From Ramicandelaber brevisporus (Eukaryota; Kickxellomycota; Ramicandelaberales; Ramicandelaberaceae), in the NCBI GenBank assembly GCA_025201865.1, contig MU602979.1, positions 6,828 to 28,228 on the forward strand: 21,401 nucleotides of DNA, given 5' to 3'. Shown piece by piece: positions 18,139-21,401 of the stretch (its first letter is position 1; each line of letters begins with the position of its first letter). Both the position numbers and the translations under genes were made by a program. Below the pieces are notes generated by a model. The model made no database searches. It had not been told where the DNA came from and saw only the letters and a list, made by a program, of their open reading frames with translations.

Positions 18139-20445
18139 TTACTGGGTTTCGCTGACGGTAAGCTTGATGAGATGCTCCATAAACACCTGCAGATTGACAT
18201 CTTCAGTGAAAATGACTGCACCAGCACCATATCCATCGCCAGTAGTGTGCGTGGCAGATGGGTTGAGCTTGTGGATCAAGAAACGTTCCTGGGAGCCACC
18301 TTGGTCGGTAACGACATAGCGTGGAATTGGGAAGCGGTCCAACAGCAGCTGCTGAGCCTCCTCGATAGGCTCGTCCAGCAACTGCTTGAGGTTCTCATAT
18401 CCTTCCTGGAGATGGTAGCCAGACTCGCGCCACGCGGCAATGGTAGAGCCATGCCAGATAACAATGTGGAAGAATGTGTCAAGGAGGAGGATACGGTCTG
18501 GAGCAATCGACACGGAGTCGAGCAGGACTGGCTCGGCTGGCTTGTCAATCTCAAAGGAAGTTAGAGTTGGCTGAATCATGACCAGCGAGTTGATGGTGTC
18601 CTCAGCCAAGAGAGTGTGGCGGTAGAAGGCAGTTTCATCGGGAGAGTTGTTGAACACTTGGAGGAACTGAGAGCGGCGCAGATGGAACATAAACTGCGGG
18701 TAGAATCCAAAGTTCGGCGCAAGATGGAAAGAGGCTGGGTCACCCTTGCGGTAGTCAGCGAAGCGAGCGCACAGACGGATGAGCATGCGATCGAGCCAAC
18801 GCAGCACATCGGCACCATCGTCAATCTCGCCCTTGTAGCTGGTGATACGGGCCATGAGAACAGCGGCGGCTTCCTGGTCAAAGCCACCCTTGAGCTCAGG
18901 GCTGCCTGGTTCAGCCCAGTTGCGAGCAATGGTGGTGACACGGAGGCGCACGACGCCAGAGGAGTGCTGGTACAGCGTCTTGAACTGGATAACAGCGCGG
19001 CTGCCGGGTGGAAGAGCGTTTGGCTGAGTGTTGGCGACCTCAAAGTAGATACCGGCCGTGGTCTTTGGCGAGAGAACGCAGAAGCGCCACGAAGTAGTTC
19101 CACCAAGACCAATCTCAGTGTCACTGACAGAGGCAGACTTGCGGTCAGCAAGCGGGGTGCCATGGCCGATGAGACCACAGACACGCAGTTCCTTGGAGCA
19201 CTGGACATCCAGCACTGCATTGAAGGCAGTCAGCAGGTTATCCTCGGCATCCTTGTTGAAGAGGCGATGGAAACTCTCCTTGAAGATTACACTGGTGAAC
19301 GAATCAGACAACACAATGTGGCCGCTAGTGAAGTTGGAGAGCATCTTCATTTCATGGAGACCAATCTGATCAAGCGAGCCGACAAAGATGTCAACAGCAT
19401 GACCGTTGCCAGAGCAGCGCTTGGCCACAGACTCGTAGTACTTGATAGCCTTGGAGGTGTGCTTGGCGGTATCGTTCTCAATATCGTGGTGAGAACGGAT
19501 AGCCTCACGGAGCTCGTTGCCGACAATGGTGCCTGGGCCAATAGTGGCAGCACCACCGCTGAACAGGATGATGCGACCACCAGTGCCAGCATAAGCAGTC
19601 TCCATGATGCCGGCGGCAATGCCGAGGGCAGCACCGGAGCAACGGTCGCTGCGGTGGCCGGGCTTGGTTGGCCATGGATCGCGCTGCAGCTGCTCAAGGA
19701 CGCTGGTCAGGGTGAACTCGCACTGAGACACTGGCAGTACGTACTTGTTTGGAGCATAGACACGGGCAGGAGCGGACATTGGGAGACCGCCAATGCCTGG
19801 GATGAACGGATGTGGCGACTGCTGCTGGCCCGGCTTGACGGTGGCGCTCAACCCAAGCATTTCCTGGATCTGAGCAGTGGAGTACTGCTTGTCACCACGG
19901 AACACGTAGCTCTTTGGGCACTCGCTATATCCAAGTTCGTAAACCTGGGCCATGCGGCCAAAAGTAATCAGACCGATGTGGGCATTCGGTGGCAGCAAGC
20001 TCAAGCTCACAATGAGAGCATCCTTGAGAGCCTTGAGATCCTCCTCAATCAAGCACGTATCGACCACGTACATGAACACGGGCGGTGCAGTGACATTGTT
20101 GGACAGCGAGTACTCAATGGTAGAGTTTTGAGGCAGCAACTCGTGAGGCAAGGAAGCAGTCGACAAGTTGTCGTGATAATGCGGCGGGAAGCCGTTGCGA
20201 GAGAGACACAGCGGGCAGATCCACAGCTTGGAGCGAACGTCAATCTGGCAGTATGGGTTCAGGACAACACCGCACTTGCAGACGACGGGCTGATACTGGA
20301 GAAGACCCATGTTGGTATACGACTTCAGAGGAGTATAGAGCACGGATGGAGGGATGACGGCCTTGGTGGCCTCGACGCGCGTGCTGGGGAGGCCGTTCCA
20401 GGCCATACGCACGCCGTTAAGGTCTTCAATCTCTTCGAAGCTCAT
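18139..20445 (-). CDS. SEC23: Sec23, COPII inner-coat subunit and Sar1 GTPase-activating protein
   Basis: A complete 768-residue protein, the same length as yeast Sec23. It begins [17 protein letters not shown], matching the family start. The zinc-finger segment has Cys56, Cys58, Cys77 and Cys80. The trunk (vWA-like) domain starts near [12 protein letters not shown] (about 120). Beta-sandwich, helical and gelsolin-like domains follow. GGSQERFL contains Arg721, which matches the arginine finger of yeast Sec23 (Arg722) that stimulates Sar1 GTP hydrolysis. The C-terminus [12 protein letters not shown] is typical. Sec23 pairs with Sec24 on ER membranes to bud COPII vesicles. The first two zinc ligands are only one residue apart, whereas human and yeast proteins have four between them. 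It converges on the protease gene with 138 bp between stops. Confidence 0.96.
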   Translation of the reverse strand: MSFEEIEDLNGVRMAWNGLPSTRVEATKAVIPPSVLYTPLKSYTNMGLLQYQPVVCKCGVVLNPYCQIDVRSKLWICPLCLSRNGFPPHYHDNLSTASLPHELLPQNSTIEYSLSNNVTAPPVFMYVVDTCLIEEDLKALKDALIVSLSLLPPNAHIGLITFGRMAQVYELGYSECPKSYVFRGDKQYSTAQIQEMLGLSATVKPGQQQSPHPFIPGIGGLPMSAPARVYAPNKYVLPVSQCEFTLTSVLEQLQRDPWPTKPGHRSDRCSGAALGIAAGIMETAYAGTGGRIILFSGGAATIGPGTIVGNELREAIRSHHDIENDTAKHTSKAIKYYESVAKRCSGNGHAVDIFVGSLDQIGLHEMKMLSNFTSGHIVLSDSFTSVIFKESFHRLFNKDAEDNLLTAFNAVLDVQCSKELRVCGLIGHGTPLADRKSASVSDTEIGLGGTTSWRFCVLSPKTTAGIYFEVANTQPNALPPGSRAVIQFKTLYQHSSGVVRLRVTTIARNWAEPGSPELKGGFDQEAAAVLMARITSYKGEIDDGADVLRWLDRMLIRLCARFADYRKGDPASFHLAPNFGFYPQFMFHLRRSQFLQVFNNSPDETAFYRHTLLAEDTINSLVMIQPTLTSFEIDKPAEPVLLDSVSIAPDRILLLDTFFHIVIWHGSTIAAWRESGYHLQEGYENLKQLLDEPIEEAQQLLLDRFPIPRYVVTDQGGSQERFLIHKLNPSATHTTGDGYGAGAVIFTEDVNLQVFMEHLIKLTVSETQ

Positions 20446-20807
20446 GTTCAGATACGGTGGACGTTTGGAGGAACACGGAGGAGGGGATTATGGTGGTTGG
20501 AGGTGTCGATCTGGGAGAGAGTGCGATTAACAGCAGAGAAGAGAGCACAAGTCGAACAGAGAGTCATTTTCACTGCGACGTGGCGAAAGATGCCCACAGA
20601 AAAACTTACCCACATCCAGTTACCAGTAAAATACGATCTCTGTGAAGGGAATAAGGTATTATATTGTAACCTAAAACTGTAATGACAAAAATGAATGAAT
20701 GAACTGAATTAAATGAATTGAATGAATGGTATGTAAAATGTAAAATGATCAATAGCAAAGGTTAAGGCGACGCGGGGGAGTGGGATTAGCATCGAACGAC
20801 ACCGGCG
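20446..20807 (-). promoter_or_regulatory. SEC23 promoter and leader; 3' end of the right-edge gene
   Basis: TATAATA on the minus strand (20663-20657) is a possible TATA element, about 210 bases before the SEC23 ATG. A likely leader intron lies at 20511-20609. The 20690-20750 part consists of ATGA/ATTGA-like words. The remainder is presumably the 3' UTR of the gene at the right edge; I see no exact AATAAA. Confidence 0.45.
20511..20609 (-). other. Predicted 5' leader intron of SEC23 (99 nt)
   Basis: The donor GTAAGT at 20609-20604 and the acceptor CTCTCTCCCAG ending at 20511 are both consensus, with a TTAAT branch-like word about 20 bases before the AG. The only upstream AUG in the SEC23 leader (20567) lies inside this interval; if retained it would open a 39-codon reading frame ending 3 bases before the SEC23 start. 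Splicing would therefore clear the leader. Confidence 0.6.
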
Positions 20808-21401
20808 TTAGCAGACGTAGACGACGCGGCCGGGACGGTGGCTGGAGTCGCGGTGCGCGCCGGGAATGGGATCCTCGACGTGCACAACGTGCTCGGCCAT
20901 CTCCTCGGCGCGCGCATACGTCTGCGTCGACTGCGGCCGGACCAGGTGCGGCCGGTGCTGCTGGTAGTCGGACGGATACTCGCCGGCCTGCGCTGCGCCG
21001 CTGCCGTGTGCGTGCGCATATGCCGCGTCCGACGTGTAGAAGTGGTGGTGCACGTACTCGGCCGGAGACGGCTGCGCCGGCGGACACGGCGGGCACGGTG
21101 GACACGCGCTGCTGCTGTGCCCGCCGGAGCTGTGGTTGTGGTTGTGGCTGTGGTTGTGGTTATGGCTGTGGTTGTGGTGGCTGGTGGATGCGAAGATCGA
21201 TGTGTCGAATGCGGACTGGAAGCGGCCCTCGTTCCACTTGTTCTGGTAGCCGGTGCCGCCGCCAGGAGTGTGCGGACGATGCGGACCACCCCATCCACCA
21301 CCGCCACCGCCACCAGGCGAAGACGACGATGAAGCGGCAGCAGCAGCAGCGGCGGCGGCGGCGGCAGCGGCGGCAGAGGCAGCGGCAGAGCTGGCGGGAG
21401 G
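20808..21401 (-). CDS. C-terminal part of an unrecognised Ala/Gly/His-rich protein (start outside window)
   Basis: The frame is open from the right edge to a TAA at 20808-20810, giving 197 residues. In order: a Ser/Ala-rich and polyAla run (12 consecutive Ala), SSSSPGGGGGGWGG, a more complex segment GYQNKWNEGRFQSAFDTSIF, a His/Asn/Ser repeat (HNHNHS units), CPPCPPCPP, then a Tyr/His/Gln-rich tail ending VVYVC. Nearly all third codon positions are G or C, unlike the other genes here. The His repeat and Cys cluster could bind metal, but that is inference. I do not recognise the family. The opposite strand is also open here, but its product is a Val/Arg-rich shadow. This strand is chosen because its composition is protein-like and its codon bias is consistent. 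Confidence 0.65.
   Translation of the reverse strand, partial: PPASSAAASAAAAAAAAAAAAAASSSSSPGGGGGGGWGGPHRPHTPGGGTGYQNKWNEGRFQSAFDTSIFASTSHHNHSHNHNHSHNHNHSSGGHSSSACPPCPPCPPAQPSPAEYVHHHFYTSDAAYAHAHGSGAAQAGEYPSDYQQHRPHLVRPQSTQTYARAEEMAEHVVHVEDPIPGAHRDSSHRPGRVVYVC
21131..21180 (-). repeat. Degenerate tandem repeat encoding His-Asn/His-Ser
   Basis: Roughly 18-bp units (CACAACCACAACCACAGC on the coding strand) encode HNHNHS about three times, immediately before the SSGGH and Cys-Pro cluster. Confidence 0.8.

Noticed and set aside
18616-20682. 688-codon open frame antisense to SEC23
   Set aside because: It starts with GTG, mirrors a confidently identified gene, and has no recognisable domain. It is open because SEC23 codon choice avoids stops in that antisense frame.
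20838-21332. Plus-strand Val/Arg-rich open frame at the right edge
   Set aside because: It is the shadow of the GC-rich minus-strand gene, with unlikely composition.

Overview
The window looks like a compact eukaryotic nuclear genome, most likely an early-diverging fungus. Genes are dense, mostly intronless and alternate between strands. The recognisable products are eukaryotic (Fes1-type Hsp70 exchange factor, Sec23, CCC1/VIT vacuolar iron transporter). Several proteins carry long Gln, Ser/Thr, Ala or His/Asn tracts. A secreted S1 serine protease with a GPI-like tail is also present. A Kickxellomycotina-like (zoopagomycete) origin is only a guess; no rRNA or phylogenetic marker is visible to settle it.

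Left part. Positions 1-2030 (minus) hold an intron-containing gene that runs off the left edge: a possible zinc-binding N-terminus, a polyQ tract, a coiled coil and a long disordered tail. It is divergent from FES1 (2659-3660, plus). Convergent to FES1 is a 5-kb minus gene (3883-8952) for a single-pass membrane protein with a Ser/Thr-rich ectodomain and a huge Gln/Pro/Ser-rich cytoplasmic tail carrying several SH3-ligand-type motifs. A 2.5-kb non-coding stretch (8953-11508) separates it from the CCC1-like gene.

Middle. The CCC1/VIT1-like transporter (11509-12612, plus) converges on an SDR dehydrogenase resembling 15-hydroxyprostaglandin dehydrogenase (12807-13625, minus). Upstream of that, on the same strand, lies a YqjM-type Old Yellow Enzyme (14115-15503, minus). 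The two oxidoreductases could catalyse successive alcohol-to-enone and enone-to-ketone steps, which is the most interesting functional hypothesis here. The SDR promoter has a perfect CRE-type site just upstream of a TATA box.

Right part. A secreted chymotrypsin-fold protease with a GPI-like C-terminus (16846-18000, plus) converges on SEC23 (18139-20445, minus), which has a plausible intron in its 5' leader. At the right edge is the C-terminal end of a markedly GC-richer gene (20808-21401, minus) with polyAla, His/Asn repeats and a Cys-Pro cluster.

Recurring architecture: most start codons I checked follow an AUG-free, pyrimidine-rich or CAA-rich leader. For CCC1, the protease, the SDR and the OYE, a TATA-like box lies about 190-400 bases upstream of the start. 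I found no tRNA, rRNA, CRISPR array or transposon.
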